Positions 1 to 11,640 of a DNA stretch of 64,000 bases are shown in pieces. The stretch is from Calliopum simillimum. Taxonomy: Eukaryota > Arthropoda > Insecta > Diptera > Lauxaniidae. A program made the translations under genes and the position numbers. Under the pieces are notes generated by a model. That model saw nothing but the letters and a program-made list of their open reading frames with translations, was not told the DNA's origin and did not search any database. Each line of letters starts with the position of its first letter. The first letter of the stretch is position 1. The DNA lies in assembly GCA_951812925.1 (NCBI GenBank), contig OX638371.1:43932101-43996100 (forward strand). Reading direction: 5' to 3'.

Positions 1-620
1 GGGTGTATACGATACAAAGTCTATTGAAGTCCATTGTGCGCATAAAAAGTTATTAAGGCTCAAACGCTGCTAAATTCATTTTTTTCCAAATATCTCACTA
101 ACTCTAAATTTCACAGAAAAATTTTTCTCCACAATTTTGTAACACAAGAAATTTCCTATGTAGAGATGTAAAAAATGTTTTCGAGATTACCCATTTTAAA
201 AAGTTGTTCACAGTTGTTATATGTAAATGCTTAGTATAAGTTCGAATTGAAATATCTTACTTTTGAAATTGCGAATACTCTTTAACAAGGAGTCGTACAA
301 AAAAAATTAAAAGGCCGTTCAAAAGATAATTGGATTCTCTATACACCGTTTTCAATTTTTTTTGGAGCGAGTCATGGTCTAAGAGATATTCTTCAAAAAC
401 CGTTAAGGTTTCGAAAACTCTGGTTTTTAAAGGATATCTCTGAAACGGTAAGTCATGTTTTTAATCCGTTCCTTAATTTGTCATAATTATGCGTTAAAAA
501 ATGCATTGATAGATTTATATGTAAATCGATCTTTGCAATGACTAAAAGTTCAATTAAAAATTAATTTTCAATATATAAATGTCATTAAGTAACACACTTA
601 AAAATTTTTTAATTTATTTT
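1..620. other. AT-rich stretch without a recognisable gene
   Basis: No open frame of note and no recognisable element end is visible here. Homopolymer runs of A and T dominate. Confidence 0.5.
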
Positions 621-623
621 GAA

Positions 624-1001
624 TGAAAGTGGAATAAGTTCATACAGACCAAAAAAACTCAACTATTTTCTATTACACTTGTAAAAATTTTTATAGCATA
701 ACAAAATTTGATAAATTTACAGCGGTAAACACTTAACACCAGTTTAATAACGCTTGCCAACATTTTTAAATTGTTTTAAAAGCAAAACCTACCGTATAGC
801 AGTAGATGAAAAATGGAATTATTCCACTTTCAAAAAAATCATTTTTGTAAAAATGCTTTTCATGAAAAGTCCTTTTGAGTAATTTATGATGAAATCGTGG
901 TCTAACGAGTCTGTAATTTTCAAGATAAAAAGAGGGCATATATAGCTAGATATAACTACCATAAACTAAATTTTTCTGAAATTGGACTTATTCCACTTTC
1001 A
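624..1001. mobile_element. small inverted-repeat element (MITE-like)
   Basis: The motif TGAAAGTGGAATAAGTTC near 624-641 returns in inverse form, GGACTTATTCCACTTTCA, at about 984-1001. A third related motif lies near 813. The inner sequence has no coding potential. A short non-coding stretch between inverted repeats fits a MITE. No target duplication could be fixed, so the outer limits are approximate. Confidence 0.45.
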
Positions 1002-1094
1002 AATAAACCCATTCATATACCTGTTTGTATAAAATTATATTTCCTACAAACCACTCCCAGCTTTTTTTTCGTGTAGGGTTGTATAGGGTTCATA

Positions 1095-1352
1095 TTTCCT
1101 ACAAAAATATTCCTTGTAATATCTTCCTTAAGTTTACTGAACACATGATACACCTCAGATATATGGATCGTATAGTGAAATTCATCAATTTAACACAAGA
1201 CTGTGTTATTTCTGCTTTTTTCATATACAGTGGGTTAAAAAATTTCAAAAATCGATTAAAAAAATCTGACGTGCTGGAGAAAAAAAAACTACGAGACACT
1301 GGACTTTTTTTTTTAACGTTTGCTTTAAGAATTTCTTGGATTTCCTAATGTT
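1095..1352. repeat. diverged fragment of the foldback family seen at 42.2-45.9 kb
   Basis: The sequence from TTTCCTACAAAAATATTCC through the CTGACGTGCTGGAG motif matches, with scattered differences, the inner part of both arms of the foldback near 42.8-43.4 kb. The open frames in this stretch also recur there as shadows of the repeat, so they are not genes. Only one arm is recognisable here. Confidence 0.7.
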
Positions 1353-1449
1353 TTTTGGGATCGGAGCGTTTACCCGAATTTCAAAATCTTGAAAAAGCCT
1401 AAATCTTGAAAAAAAATCTTTCTTCAAAAAATTTGATTTTAATTTTTTT

Positions 1450-1605
1450 AACTTAGAAAAAAACTAATTTTTCATTTTCTGAACTTAGAAAAAAAAAACT
1501 AATTTTTCATTTTTAAAACTTAGGAAAAAAACTAAATTTTCATTTTTGAACTTAAGAAAAAAACTAATTTATCATTTTTTGAACTTATAAAAAAAGTAAT
1601 TTTTT
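1450..1605. repeat. short AT-rich tandem repeat
   Basis: Five imperfect copies of a unit of roughly 30-38 bp follow each other. Each contains AACTTAGAAAAAAACTAA or a close variant, followed by TTTTTCATTTTT. Confidence 0.6.
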
Positions 1606-1709
1606 GTTTTTTACTTTTACATCAATGGAAATCACTGTTTTTGCTTGGTTAAAATAATCGAGTTATGTTCCAAATGTAAATGACTTTATCGTGAATCTAT
1701 TTGGTACTC

Positions 1710-2605
1710 TCAACATAATGGACAACGTATTTTTACATACTCTGAATAAACCGAATCTTTGGATTTGAGCGTTGCGTATATAGCAGAAAATCTTGATGAG
1801 CAAATCTTACATGCAAAATATTTTCTGTAGGCCAAATGACTGATGTAATGGTTTAAAGCGTGTGAGTAGTCATATTTTTTAGTACATTCCAGATCGCAAT
1901 TACGGCATTTGTAAAGCGATTTGCCATCACAATTAGGTGTATTTCCATATTAATTTTGGCCAAAGTATTTAGCTTATGCTCTGTATTTGTATGTTGCTTC
2001 TATTCCTGTATACCATCGTAACTCTTGCCATATTGTGGACAAATATAGTTCATAAACTTTTCGAATGCATCAATATATTGCCTAGTACTCGTAATTTCCT
2101 CATCTTCGTTAGTATTTGCACTATCAGACTCATCTTTTCGAATACCATTTATTACGATAGTCGTGGGCTTCTCTTTCATCAATTTAATTTTTAGCAAATT
2201 TGCGGCAAGCAAAAGTCCTTAGATTCTTCACCTTGTTCAATGTGTTTATCTATTGTGTAACGATGAAGTTTTACTTAATTTATGAATGAATCATCGAAAC
2301 GTTCATACTTACATTCACTTTTGTGGATTTTTTCCTTCTGAATTCCAAAATACTAGCTTTGCAGATAAGTAGGTAATTCCACTGATAGCTGTGATGAATT
2401 TGAGACCATGTTGACTATTTGATTATCATTATGCCTTTTGGTCTCCATGTCCTTGAGGGATCTCTCATTTGACCGCTCATGTTTATCACCATTATCAGGC
2501 TCAATTTTAGCAAGCTTTAAGTTTAAATTTTTCGGGATGGATTGTATTCCTGATGTAATTGTTTTCTGTCTAGAATCAAAGGAGCAAATTTTTACTTTTG
2601 CAGGA
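1710..2605 (-). pseudogene. decayed C2H2 zinc-finger protein gene
   Basis: Read on the minus strand, a clean hydrophilic frame runs from about 2605 to 2353 and ends in a stop. In the next frame a finger-like stretch follows (KSECKYERFDD, then KLHRYTIDKHIEQ). An acidic linker (DESDSANTNEDEE, about 2150-2100) comes next, and after a frameshift two finger-like units appear: KCRNC...HALNHYISH, then FACKICSSRF (about 1915-1790). The second unit has lysine where the first zinc-binding histidine would be expected. The order spacer, finger, acidic linker, finger pair resembles a multi-finger nuclear DNA-binding protein. There are at least two in-frame stops and one shift, so it cannot be expressed as read. 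The parent gene is not recognised. An exon-intron structure with misread joins is a less likely alternative. Confidence 0.5.
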
Positions 2606-2754
2606 CATTACTGTGGTGTTGGGGGGGGGGGGTGAAAGACAGATGGAATGTGGTACACTTAAATAAGGAAAAACATACTTAACGTATTATGACAATGTTA
2701 ATATTTTATTATTGAAATCATATTTTGCACAAGAGTGACATTTTTTTACCAAAT

Positions 2755-5400
2755 CTGGGTTTTAATTTTTAAGGTTTTCACAATTGTGCATATTAAATTT
2801 TAGAGCAAGCATTGCGTGTAATGTATCAACTTTCAACGATGTTTTTTCCGATGTCCAAAAGGCAAAAATACTCTTTCTGTTGGTGCATTTGTTCCTGGAA
2901 AGCAAAGAAGGTACTGGACGACGGATACGCAATTTTTAAATGGGACTCAGTTGTCTTTAAAATTTTGGAACACCTCCACCCATCGTTGTTCTGTATCACT
3001 CTTCACCTCCTCCCATCTCTTCAGGACATCGTGGTTCACATAATTTGAACATAATTTATTTCGTCAAACAAGCTTTCTTCGTTTAAAGTCGCAGCCGACG
3101 TAGGCATATGCATTAGTAGTTGTTTGTAAGTCTGCTGTATATCGGGCCATTTCAAACTTTGTTTTAATAGGATTAAAGCATATGTTTTAAAATCACTGTA
3201 TTGGTGAATATACTTACTTTTGAAGTTACTGGATGCAATTGTGATAAAAGTTACAAATCTGCCACATAAAATAATTGTTGGTGATTTGACCGCTATCTAC
3301 AAGTTTTGTCAGAACATTTCTCATAGTCAAAGGAATATAATTATTTTCCAGCCGATTGTTGTATTTGTTTTGCAAGTCCACAATTAATTGGGAAACTTCT
3401 GTAAAACAAATTTTGTCTGCTTCCATAATTTTTACGGAATTGTTAAGTGCAGATGCTTGTGCATGGACAAATTTTAACCACAGCTCTGAGCATTCATTAG
3501 AGCAAAATTTATGTAGTAAGCACTTAGGGCACTTTTCTTGCGATAAAAAGTATGACTTCAACGGTAAATACATTTGTAAAATTCTCTCAACTGCAGGCGA
3601 AAATGCAAGCCACCTAGTTTTATTATATCCCAGAATTTTTATACCCTACACCCAGGGTATATTCACTTTGTCCTTCCGTTTGTAACGCAGAGAAGGAGGC
3701 GTGGCAGATATAGAAAAGTGTATATATTCTTGATCAGCGTCACCTCCTGAGTCGATATAGCCATGTCCGTCTGTCTGGCTGGCTGGCTGTGTATTGAAAC
3801 ACACTTTTTGGGAAAACTGAGCAAGATAATTCAATGAAATTTGGTACACTGCCTCCGTCGTCAAAAATCGCTCGGAGGAAATGAGCAAAATCGGTCAACG
3901 GACACGCCTACCGCCCATACAAAAAATATATTTAAATTGCAAATTTAGGAGTATTTTTCACGACAATACAACCAAAATACGCATAAATAATAAGAATTGT
4001 AAGCGCAAGCTCTGAGAAAAAACTGAACAATTTCAAACAAGAGGGCGTGGCACCTCCCATATAAGCAAAAGCTTTAAAACACTATACTGAAAGCGTTTTT
4101 TGAGATATTCGAACCAAATTCGACTCAGACACTAAGGATCATAAATGAAAGCTTTCAGCTAAAATGGGGTAAAATCGGACAAGGGGGCGTGGCACATCCC
4201 ATATAAGCAAAAGTTTCAAAATGCTATACTGAAAGAGTTTTTTGAGATAGTCCAACCAAACTTTACTCAAATACTAAAGACTATAAATGCAAGCTCTAAG
4301 CTAAAACAAGAAGGACTCGGACAAGAGGGCGTGACACCTCCTATGTAAGCAAAAGCTTCAAAACGCTATACTGAAAACGTTTTTCACTCAGACACTAAAA
4401 CTATAAATGCAAGCTCTGGACAAAAACTGGGTGAACTCGGACAAGAGAGCGTAGCATCTCCCATAAGAGCAAACTTTTAAAAATACTGCAGTGTAGGGTA
4501 TTTAATGTTTGGCCAGGCCAAATTTTACACCCTTACTAGTTTTATATTGCATTTCTGCTTCTTTGCAAAAATATTTAAGATTTTCTACGTGCACATTGTA
4601 TATGTAAAAGTACAAATAAATCTTTGTAACTATATGTTCAACGTCTACTGGTAACAGATCTGCGGCTGTTTGAATAGCATTCTGTGCGATATGAGCTGCG
4701 CAACCCACACCAACTATTTCCTAAACCATCTTGAAGTTTTCTAAAAACGTTACATAACCTTCACGTTGAGCCCCGCTGAAATTTTTATTGGCATTATCTG
4801 CACAAAATCCGACAACTTTCTTTCAACAATATACATCAAAGAATAGTATATAACAACTGCGGTCTCGCCAGGTAAATTCACCAGATCCAATATTTTGGCT
4901 GTAATGCCTGTTGTAGGGTGAAAGAACCTCACAAGCGTTGGAAATATTTTAATGTCTTTATGGTTCGAAGCATCCGTAAATATACAGGCATATGGAACGT
5001 CGTTAAGTTCCGCTTTAAGAATATCTAAAGGATACGGTGCAATCACATTCTTTGCAATAGCTTCGCACTTGGTTTACCCGCAGGAAAATTTTTTAACAAA
5101 AGGTTTTCGAATTAGTTTGGAAGTGCTTCCACCTATCAAAAAGTTGAACTGTGATATACCGTATGGAAAGCCCACAAACTTTCGGCTTTTGCCAGGTCTG
5201 CTTCTTTTTCACCATATTTTTCTTGACGGAATTAGGTTTTAACTGATAAAGACGTACTGGCAGAAAAAATGTCCCATTATATTTGTTGCAGCGTACTTCC
5301 GGAGGTGTAAAACCTTTTTGTAAAAAAGGGAATTCTTTTTGCAAGTCTTCACTAAATTTACATGTTCGCTTCTTAGCGTTCGGTGGCATTTTTTGATTAA
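2755..5400 (-). pseudogene. hAT-like transposase remnant, split by a Helentron-type insertion
   Basis: The minus strand holds successive pieces of one transposase in the right order. About 5390-5090 is the N-terminus (KKRTCKFSEDLQKEFPF) with a broken BED-type finger, where the second cysteine of CNKC is tyrosine. About 5046-4750 holds the core with FTDASNHKD. About 4708-4541 holds GCAAHIAQNAIQTAA. About 3630-2910 continues with TRWLAFSPAVERI and the helical middle. About 2900-2760 holds the C-terminal dimerisation segment (WTSEKTSLKVDTLHAML). The known role of the family is cut-and-paste transposition through an RNase H-like core. Frameshifts, stops and a 0.9 kb insertion between QYKT and LGYNKTRW make it dead. 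The pieces before and after the insertion join across it with only a small indel. Confidence 0.75.
3636..4539 (+). mobile_element. Helentron-type (DINE-1-like) element, copy H1
   Basis: The 5' end is TTTTTATACCCTACACCC and the 3' side carries the inverse GTGTAGGGTAT, giving subterminal inverted repeats. The 3' terminus has the hairpin TTGGCCAGGCCAA followed after about 15 bases by CTAG. A GTCY-like microsatellite (near 3765-3790) sits after the conserved head. These are the known hallmarks of non-autonomous Helentrons such as DINE-1. The body carries about three tandem units of roughly 143 bp, each with GGGCGTGGCAC and a CAAAACGCTATACTGAAAG motif. It has no coding capacity. It sits inside the hAT-like transposase remnant and is therefore younger than it. 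Confidence 0.8.
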
Positions 5401-5569
5401 AACAAAAATTTGTGTGTTTCCTTCGTGGTTGTGAAGCTGGTGCAGTGGAAAAATTTATCAAAAACTTTGTGTTAAACAAATTCCAACTCAAAATTATAAA
5501 TTTTGTTAACGTCAAAACCACAAGAGATGAGAACAGCAAATAAAAGTTAGCGATAATGATAGGTTCCAT

Positions 5570-6140
5570 TTAGCAATACACACACTTGGCTGTGTTCAGC
5601 CATCGCATGAATTGAGTAAACATTAAACGAACGCAAAAATGGTAATGTGCACGCGGATACTAAGCGTATTAAGGTTTGAGATTGTAAAAAAATATCTAAT
5701 ATGAGCAAATGCGGGACATATTACGTAATTCCGGGACTTTCCGGGATGAAAAAATCCTGCGGGACAAACGGCGCAAATGCAGGGCCATCCCGCAGAGTTC
5801 GCGACGGTTGGCCGCCTTAAGTAATTTGATTCCTTGGTCATTGCAGCCAAAGAGCATCCTACAAATGTTGTGAAGGCCTTATTGTCATTCTTATGTATAA
5901 ACTTGATATGAGTTTGCAATAGTGTGTGTGAGCTGAATTTTTTCTGCTTAATATAGAAAAAAAATTCATACAAATCCCGAAAAGTTTTGATCCCTAAAAT
6001 TTTCAAAGCGCAAAAAGTCCAAGAATTGGAATTTCTAGTAACAACCCAATTGTGAATAGTAGCTGTATTTTTGTGGACACTGGGTCTGTAGTAGAATTCA
6101 GAAAGAGGGCAGACAAAATTCAGAATGTTTTTGGGAAACG
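5570..6140. other. region with a long but unrecognised open frame
   Basis: A minus-strand frame of 193 codons covers about 6204-5623. Its protein has no recognisable domain, and its low-complexity, aromatic-rich composition resembles translated non-coding DNA. It also runs into the hAT-type terminal motif near 6146, which argues against a real gene. Confidence 0.3.
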
Positions 6141-6289
6141 AAAACGCTATAAGAGCTGGTTCACACACCAGACAGTATAGTTGCGCAACTATCTGATTCT
6201 CCATTGCGCCAAATTAGAGCTGGCTTACACGACAGGCAAAATAATCTGGCGATAGTTTTATTCTCCATTACGGCATACTAAATGAGAGC

Positions 6290-6735
6290 AGTTACACCAA
6301 AGATAGTAAATTAATAAAGATAGACAGCTCGTTACTCGTTATAAAGTGGAAGGTGTATCACACACAAATAAATGTTGCTAAAAAACAAATGTTGCTCATT
6401 AGTTTATGGTAAAATGTGTTTAATATACACTATGTATATTGCAATATTAATTAAAAATATATAAAAATGCAAATATACTATTTTGAATTTTAAGAAAATT
6501 AAATTTGAAGAAAATTGACGTTTTGGTGGACAAGCGCCCTCAGTTCACTTTGTTAGGGTAATTTGCGCAATGTTGCTTCTTCATATTTATGTGTTATAAA
6601 CACAGCTGCCACCACTCAAACGTATTTCTGACAATTATCTTCGTTTAATACCAAGTAACATTTTATCAGTTCATGCAGTTTCAACGATAGTCAGTAACGA
6701 GCTGCACATCTTGTAGCAGTATATAATATCTTTGG
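6290..6735. mobile_element. putative MITE with imperfect inverted ends
   Basis: GTTACACCAAAGATA at about 6290 and AGCTCGTTACTCG at about 6325 are mirrored by CAGTAACGAGCT near 6690 and TATCTTTGGTTACAC near 6730. The ends are imperfect and the interior is non-coding. Confidence 0.35.
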
Positions 6736-6822
6736 TTACACGAGCGTTTGCTGTTGGGCGATTAAAAAATCTCATGCTCAAAGCAGACTGAGAAACGATC
6801 GTAACCCGACTAAAAAATCGTC

Positions 6823-7219
6823 TAAAGCCAACGGTCCATTCAGTACGTCGAGTACATCACGCCGTTTTTTCAACTGACAGCTAAGTTAAAAATTATAAGT
6901 TTATATCAAGTGAGACCCAATCAACGTACAAAAGTTGCCCAACTTTTGACGAACGTCGTGTGTTTTGACAATCGTAAAATAAATTTATTTTCATTTTCAT
7001 TTGTTGTTTTTTTTTTTGTCGTTTATAAAATTGCAATAAAAATTTATTGGAGCTGTGTAAGTGCAAAATTTAAATTTGAAATTAATATTATAAAAAGAAT
7101 TTTAATGTTTTAATCCGTTTTAAAAGTATTCATTGGGCCAGGCTTCTCCGTCAAATGCGTCGGAGTCAGTTGAAAAAACAACGTGATGTACTCGACGTAC
7201 TGAATGGACCGTTAGCTTA
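6823..7219. mobile_element. MITE with about 50 bp terminal inverted repeats
   Basis: AACGGTCCATTCAGTACGTC starting at 6830 continues through GAGTACATCACG to a TTTTTTCAACTGAC motif. The complete inverse lies at 7165-7213, ending GTACTGAATGGACCGTT. The inner part is AT-rich and has no transposase. The repeat may extend about seven bases further at each side (TAAAGCC / AGCTTA). Confidence 0.75.
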
Positions 7220-7650
7220 ATGGTCAATTCTCCATTGCTGCATGTACAAGCGCCCACGCGGCGGACTTAACTATCGGTTTCTCCTTTATAATTCAACGAA
7301 CGTTAACTTGATATATTTTCTGAAAAATAAAGGTTTTTTTTTTCAAAAAACAATTGTCCAAATTTTTGAAAAAATTTAATATCTTGAAAATAGTGGCCCT
7401 AATTTAAAAGTTTTTAGACAAATAATGAAGCATGTTATAATATCAAGTAGATAGCATCAATATTTTTAAAATCCATCCAAAGGTTCCCAACTTGTAATGG
7501 TTTCCATAAAAGATATATCAGCAACTTTTGACGCTTATATCTCCAAAAATAAATCTAAGCGACCCGTTTTGATAAAGTATTTATTTTTTATCTCTAACCC
7601 TCCAAGAAAAAGTTACGGTTAATGGATTCATTACAAAGTTTTCGTACACA
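7220..7650. other. AT-rich spacer
   Basis: It begins with a motif (CAATTCTCCATTGC) shared with the candidate hAT ends near 6200. Otherwise it holds A/T runs and no recognisable gene. Confidence 0.4.
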
Positions 7651-8026
7651 ATGGCAGCAAACCAGGAGCGTACTTTCATCGTGATTATGCCTATGGCATC
7701 AAACTTGACCTTGTTGGTAAGATAATCAAACTCATCGAGGGCAAGGGCTTCAATCTGGTGGCCATGATATTCACCTGGGCATCAGATGAATTTCTTGAGA
7801 TGCACTTCGCTGCTCTTCCTTTCTTTCCCGGTTTGATCGCTTGCATATGTTCTGCCGCAGTGGTTGAAATAATGTTGGAAGGCTTGAACGTGAAAACTGG
7901 ACGTAAGATATTGGGAGAGACCAACCCTGCTGACTCATCCTCGGTTCTGATGCCATCGAATGAGGAAATAAGGAATCAACTTATAGTCCACATAAACTAG
8001 CTATCGTTGACTGGGTCTATGAATAA
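7651..8026 (+). pseudogene. awd: processed pseudogene of nucleoside diphosphate kinase (awd)
   Basis: ATG at 7651 opens MAANQERTFIV, the typical start of fly NDP kinase, an enzyme that moves phosphate between nucleoside di- and triphosphates. After a frameshift the second frame gives LVGKIIKLIEGKGFNLVAM, FTWASDEFLEMHFA, LPFFPGL, VVEIMLEGLNV and LGETNPADS, all in family order. Then about 20 codons are missing. This deleted part includes the catalytic-histidine region expected between ADS and GSDA. The third frame continues with GSDAIE and ends with DWVYE and TAA at 8024-8026. There is no intron, although the coding region runs almost full length. With shifts and stops this reads as a dead retrocopy. 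The following 200 bp contain ATAAATAAATAG and an A-rich tract that could be the copied 3' UTR. Confidence 0.85.
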
Positions 8027-9413
8027 AGTGGTGTAGATTCATAACACAGTTTGGGAATAGCAGTGTCAGTATTTTGCATTTCCAGTAGAGATTAATCGGG
8101 AAAGCTGAACAAAATTTTGTGAAATTCCAAAGTGTATAGTGAAATGGAATGATGTTAGTGAATTGAGTGTAATATAAATAAATAGTTAAAAATTATAAAA
8201 AAATCTTATATAATTTAGTATCATATTAAAATACAACCTTTTATTTAAATCAGTTCGTAAGGAGTCCCAATTTAGTGAAGTATTAACGAACCACTTTAAC
8301 GCTACGTAAACGTTACCATTTTGCGAGCTCCAGACGTAGTTCCAATTCATAGAAATTATTACATTTTAATCCTACGGTTCGCAGTCGTATCGCCACAGTG
8401 GTACGTTTACGAAGTCTTGTATGACTTATATACTTCGCCGGCATTACGCTTTCGTACCACTTTTCTTAGAGGGGAACAGCGTTGCCATCAACTCAAAAGG
8501 GAGAGTGTCACAGCGATTCAAAATAGGTGTCATATAACACCCTCTGATTGTACAAATTGGTGTCATATAGCACCCTTCATTTGTATATATTATATTTAAT
8601 CCTATAGGAGTTTTAACTATTGTTTGTAAGTAGTCTTAGTTTCTATCGTCGTATCGTCTCCAAATTAAGGTTCTGGAAATACAAGTATTAAAACGGCAAG
8701 GATTGTTTAACAATTTTAATTTATTTAATGAAAACATAAACAAACTTCAAAAACAAATACATAAATTAGTATGTTAAGAAATTTATAAAAACATATATAA
8801 AAATGGTTTGTACTTATGGCTTTTTTTCAGACCTAGAAACTTTTATTCAAAAAGATTTGCAAATAATTTGCTGAAAATTTGTTTTGCATAAAAGTTTATA
8901 ATAACTTGTATAAAAGACGCATGAAATTGTTTTGCTCTTTCCTGTTATATGCATCATTAAGAATTGTTCTTCGTCTTAGAAATGAGCTATAATCTGGTTT
9001 TGTGTGATTTTTTTTTTTTAAATATGGCCATTTGAAAATGATACCATACAGAGAAAAATCATATGAGAACCAACATACGATTTTTATCTTTCATTTATCA
9101 TTTTATAGTGGTTATAACTTTGTTTAAAGAAAAATCACACATAACTAGTTTCTAGCTCTTTTTGAAGGCAAAAATTACTTAAGGATGCATTCATGAGAAG
9201 AGACCAAAACGATTTTGTAAGTCTTCCATATGAATTCGAAAATCATGTGTTTGAACATTACAAACTTTTATCAGAAAGCTCCTAAAGAGCTTTTTTAAAA
9301 AAGCTTTTTAAACAGTTTGTTTCAAGGTCTGAAAATTTAACACTTTAAAATCACAGTTCAATTTAATTTAACGAGCCATTTTAAAAAAACTCGGTTTTCT
9401 TATCTTACTTAAA
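8027..9413. other. non-coding stretch with one unrecognised small ORF
   Basis: A plus-strand frame of 92 codons (8321-8599) has better base composition than its surroundings and reads like coding sequence in parts (FAVVSPQWYVYEVLYDLY), but no family is recognised. The first 200 bases may be the awd 3' UTR. From 8700 to 9400 only A/T-rich sequence is seen. Confidence 0.3.
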
Positions 9414-9862
9414 TCACATTAATAATGAAACCTCATTATTAATAATAAAAGCTTCATCAGATTCGTCATATTCACTGTTCCTTTCATTGTAGCATTTCTT
9501 ACTGCATACAATAGATAGTTTTTGATCGTCAATATCAATCACAAAATCATGACAGCATTTGTTCAAAGACTTCAGCCATGATTTGATTTGAATTATAGCA
9601 TTTAATAACGGCAGGCCCATTCGGTTTCGGATTTTTGTCTTAATTAGGTTCATGATGCTAAAAACTCGTTCCACCTCAGCGTTAGAAAAGGGAAGAACCA
9701 AAAAGCTCATGGCAAAGGTTCCTATATCTTCAATTGGGTAATCATTTTCAGCGTCTTCATATGCTAATACTTCACTCTAAAATTCTATGGAATTTTCATT
9801 ATGTTTCCATTTGACCAGGTACAAGTCATTAAGTTGATTTAAAATCTGCATCTTTTTTTTTA
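9414..9862 (-). pseudogene. hAT transposase C-terminal fragment
   Basis: On the minus strand the frame reads LNQLNDLYLVKWKHNENSIEF, a stop, then AYEDAENDYPIEDIG and the dimerisation signature LPFSNAEVERVFSIMN. KTKIRNRMGLPLLNAI follows. This is the well-known C-terminal hAT domain, in which the S-N-A-x-x-E-R-x-F-S core packs against a second monomer. The rest of the transposase upstream (higher coordinates) is missing. It is a different subfamily from the remnant at 2.8-5.4 kb, judged by the different signature. Confidence 0.8.
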
Positions 9863-9869
9863 AGCAACT

Positions 9870-11640
9870 GCAAAAACTGCAATGGCAAAAACGGCAACGG
9901 TTGACAAAATTTAATCGTAATCTGATTTTGACATTTCATAAGTGCTCACGATGTTGCCACCCATATTTTTTTAGATATACTTAATTCAATGCGGGAAAGT
10001 ACTTTTTGGAGATCGAAAGTACTTTTTCAATCAGCCACACTTACTAAAAAAATAAAATATATTGCATGTGATAGCTCTGTCATGAAAATTGTGCGTTTTT
10101 TCATTGATTTATTTTGGAAAACATACAAAAGAAAAAACATTTTAAATGAACATACAATTTTTTCTAGACGCCATGTTGCTATGAAAATGAAGTATATTGA
10201 AAACTGCACAGACTTGCCTGTCTCGTGTGGACGCGATAAGAAAAGTATGTGCAACCTCTCCAGCTTGCACGAACTAGGCTTGCTCAGGTAAGACTGTACG
10301 TGTGGACGGCCCTTAAGAGAGAACCTTTCTCGTCAATTTTTAAACAATCTGCGAGCAATCAGCAAACTAAAAGTCAACACAAAATTTGGCAGAATCTCAA
10401 ACCCGATTCAGACCAAATAGTTTCCCGACAATTTAGTTTGTCGTGTGAGCCAGCTCTAAGCTCCCTGGTTCTATCTTATAAAACTTCCGCCGGTTTCAAC
10501 TCATTTTTGACATGTGTAGTATCATAGGCAGAATTTTTATTTACAAAGCCACTATGTATGTCCTTTTTCTTCCAAGTAATGGAAACATATTCTATAAGGG
10601 GAAAAATAACTTGGCCAGACAAGTTCTAAATATTTAGTTGGATAATTTTATGGAATTAAATTTTTATTTTTTTTCTAATAAAGACAGTATCAATTATTGA
10701 ACCTAAAAAACAATATTTCAAAATGTAAACTGTCTTCCAAGTGCTAAAGGGAAAAGTGTTAAAAAATTTTATGCAATTGTAATTACTAAATACAAAGTGT
10801 CGGTAATTCAAATTTTCTTAATTATTGATTTTCCGCAATAAAATATAATCGGTTTATTTTTCTTTCCCAAGATTAAAATGAAAGCAATATAAATGTATAA
10901 TATATAATCTAAAAATGAAAAGTGCTATGAATACATTGAAAAACAAACCGTTCAAAAATCACCGCATTGGATAGTAGTTTGGATAAATGATCATTAAGCT
11001 GTAAGTGAAAATTTTAATGCAATATTTTATGAAAACACCTATCAAACTGGTAAATTTTTTTACATAATTGTATCAGTCTGCGTAAACAACAGCAAAAACG
11101 AATGATTATTTTTAATTGTTATTTATAACTATCTGACCTATGAAGCTGTCGTTTTTACTTTTTGTTGTGCTTTGAAATTATGATCAATGCAGAATAAAAG
11201 GATGCATCTTCAGTGGAATAAAAAGAAAAAATGTAAACAAACTGCATATTATCTTTAAAAACCCATATACTAATAAATGCATAGATAAAATAAACCAATT
11301 TTCAAAAATGGTTTTATATGGTCTCCTGTAGCAAATGTAGTTTTGTACTGATTCCAAATATAAGTAGTACTGACTTTCCTACAAACCCTTATTATGTGTT
11401 AAGATAAAAATAATTCAAATTTTATTCGGTTACTGGACGAGACAACAGTGCACGTCGTTCTATTAGCTAGTGCACTGTTAATTGAATAACCAGTTTCGAA
11501 AAGGTCACATCTCCGAATTTCAAAAGTTTTCAGGAAACGAAAAAAACTGATTGTTTTCTAAAGGAGTACAAAATGCAAAATGCTAACAGCAATATTATTA
11601 CTGATGGAAAAATTAAAAGCTTGCTCACGGCTTTTTGAAG
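9870..11640. other. non-coding AT-rich stretch
   Basis: It holds the right-hand TAGAGCTGGCT-type end (10440-10459) and a motif GTGTGGACGGCCCTTAAG near 10290-10315 that resembles a MITE terminus. It also has a small hairpin, AACAGTGCAC at 11443 with its inverse GTGCACTGTT at 11470. Short frames here show no recognisable protein. Confidence 0.4.

Larger units (their letters stand above)
6146..10459. mobile_element. candidate hAT element, nested and internally rearranged
   Basis: Near 6214 the sequence reads TTAGAGCTGGCTTACACGAC. Near 10440-10459 the inverse GTCGTGTGAGCCAGCTCTAA is found. A second direct copy of the end motif starts near 6148. TAGAG fits the known YAGNG start of hAT ends. A hAT dimerisation segment on the minus strand (9414-9862) lies between them. 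No matching 8 bp flanks were found, so one end may belong to another copy. The interval also holds a MITE and the awd retropseudogene as later insertions. Confidence 0.4.

Noticed and set aside
5623..6204. 193-codon minus-strand frame as a real gene
   Set aside because: It has no recognisable domain, no coding-like composition, and overlaps a transposon end motif.
11429..11493. Hairpin AACAGTGCAC / GTGCACTGTT as a microRNA precursor
   Set aside because: The stem pairs over about ten bases only, with poor pairing beyond it, and nothing else supports transcription.
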